A DNA stretch of 64,000 nt from Orbilia blumenaviensis (lineage: Eukaryota; Ascomycota; Orbiliomycetes; Orbiliales; Orbiliaceae). Under the pieces are notes generated by a model. The model was not told where the DNA came from. It made no database searches and was given only the letters and a program-made list of their open reading frames with translations. A program made the position numbers and the translations under genes. Shown piece after piece: positions 63,047-64,000 of the stretch; within the stretch, counting starts at the first letter, position 1, and each line of letters starts with the position of its first letter. Where the stretch lies: the NCBI GenBank assembly GCA_036872755.1, contig JAVHNS010000007.1:124001-188000 (forward strand), in the 5' to 3' direction.

Positions 63047-63255
63047 CTTTACGGCGGTGGAGAAAATATCATTGAGAACTGTGGGGGATCATTCTACATA
63101 TTTGTTCGTCACTAGCAAGCATCCTTTCAATACAACAAGGGGGCTGTCATCTTCATGGCCCTTATTATTATGACACGACTACCATATTCGTATTATTAGA
63201 CTTAGGATCCCCTTTTGCTCCGGATTGAGCTTAAACAAACAGGAACTCGCGGTAA

Positions 63256-63664
63256 TCACTCCTGATCCTGCTGTTGCTGTTGGAAGGTTGCGATTTTGGA
63301 TTCTATTTCGTCTCTCCGGGTGACGAGGGATTCTCTTGTCGCACGTAGGCTAAAGGAGTCAGTCAGCGTTAAATGTTATTTTGTTTGAAAGGTTCTGAGT
63401 CTTGTAGGCTCGAATGAGGATATGCAGATGCTAGTCAACGGCGGGTGCGCTTTTGTACCGGGAGATCTTGAGCGGAAGACTTTCTTCTTGGATTTGTTTG
63501 ACCTAGGAGTGCGTTTAGATAAATAGGATGCCATGGACGAGTGGGCGAGCGCGGTTGAGTACCTTTTGAGATTCCTCGAGATTGGCGCCGACCCAGGCCC
63601 CGCAGGCAGTGATGGTGGTGACTGCGACAGCTAGGATGCCTAATCTTGGGTTGAAGTTGGGCAT
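63256..63664 (-). CDS. Small single-pass membrane protein, 79 residues
   Basis: Not recognised. Three exons (63664-63563, 63502-63459, 63349-63256) make exactly 80 codons with the stop. Each junction has a GT donor and AG acceptor, and the last intron has a GCTGAC branch site 10-15 bp before its acceptor. Residues about 8-27 (LGILAVAVTTITACGAWVGA) form one membrane segment; the rest is charged and helical (ATRESLVTRRDEIESKIA), ending in a Gln run and QDQE. Size and layout resemble small mitochondrial or ER tail proteins, but that is a guess. If the second donor is skipped, exon 2 runs into a stop after VKQIQEESLPLKISRYK. It converges on UBC13. Confidence 0.6.
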
Positions 63665-64000
63665 AGTGGTGGAGAATCGGATAACCAAATACTCAGTACT
63701 TAGTATGCAGGTATGTATATATATGTTGCCTGCTTCGAATTTTGCGATATTCTCCGAGCTCGTGAGACCAAACTATGCAATGCAATGCATCAAGTGCTAG
63801 ATACCGACACTAGTGCTTTGTACCTTGGTTGATGCCGGGAAGCTAGTATGTACTGGTCCCGGATCCCATCTACTCGAGTTCCTTCGTAGATTTCAGTAAG
63901 TTAATTAGCTAAGAGGTAGGGTTCAGCAACCGATGCAAAACAGCTAATTTTTATGTTGTGTGGCTAACGAATAGGCGCAAGAGTATATAGAAGAGGACGA
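63665..64000. other. Upstream region at the window edge
   Basis: Probable promoter of the small membrane-protein gene. Short open frames here have no support. Nothing further can be said from this edge sequence. Confidence 0.4.

Overview
The window is nuclear DNA of a filamentous ascomycete (Pezizomycotina). Most genes are split by short GT-AG introns (about 46-122 bp), often with CTAAC/CTGAC-like branch sites. Several families are fungal: an AreA/NIT2 GATA factor ending in EWEWLTMSL, a DUF1690 MIC19, an MTC5-type SEA subunit and Zn2Cys6 and C2H2 factors. An almost pure A/T block at the left end carries the signature of repeat-induced point mutation (RIP). I cannot fix the class from sequence alone; a Leotiomycetes- or Sordariomycetes-like genome is my guess.

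Layout. 1-8100 is a gene-free AT block with two RIP-diverged copies of an LTR-like repeat. 8737-16974 holds areA (+), a small C2H2 protein (+) and a Mug72-type ketopantoate-reductase-like protein (-). 17838-25248 holds TRM44 (+) and the most unusual gene of the window, a five-exon 1446-residue protein (+) that joins an RRM-like domain, about eight C2H2-like fingers, a degenerate Nudix domain and a trypsin-like protease domain with an apparently complete triad. 25720-34605 is a compact housekeeping run: fumarase (-), PPIL1 cyclophilin (-), MIC19 (+), RRP43 (-) and an RRM-like fungal protein (+). 34.9-39.5 kb is microsatellite-rich and gene-poor, followed by a C2H2 factor (+), a Nim1/Gin4-like kinase (+) and a Zn2Cys6 factor (-). 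47.6-53.9 kb is a second long simple-repeat region. 53938-63664 holds a DUF2461 protein (-), TYW3 (+), MTC5/WDR59 (-), UBC13 (+) and a 79-residue single-pass membrane protein (-).

The genes are not an operon or an obvious metabolic cluster. Loose themes are nutrient signalling (AreA; MTC5 of the SEA/GATOR complex upstream of TORC1), tRNA modification (TRM44, TYW3), RNA processing (RRP43, PPIL1) and mitochondria (fumarase, MIC19); I read these as chance neighbours. Gene models were built by hand from reading frame, splice sites and family similarity. For most multi-exon genes the spliced length came out as an exact multiple of three, which supports the models. The 5' ends of areA and of the 39.5-kb C2H2 gene, and the 3' end of the 32.5-kb RRM-like gene, are unresolved.
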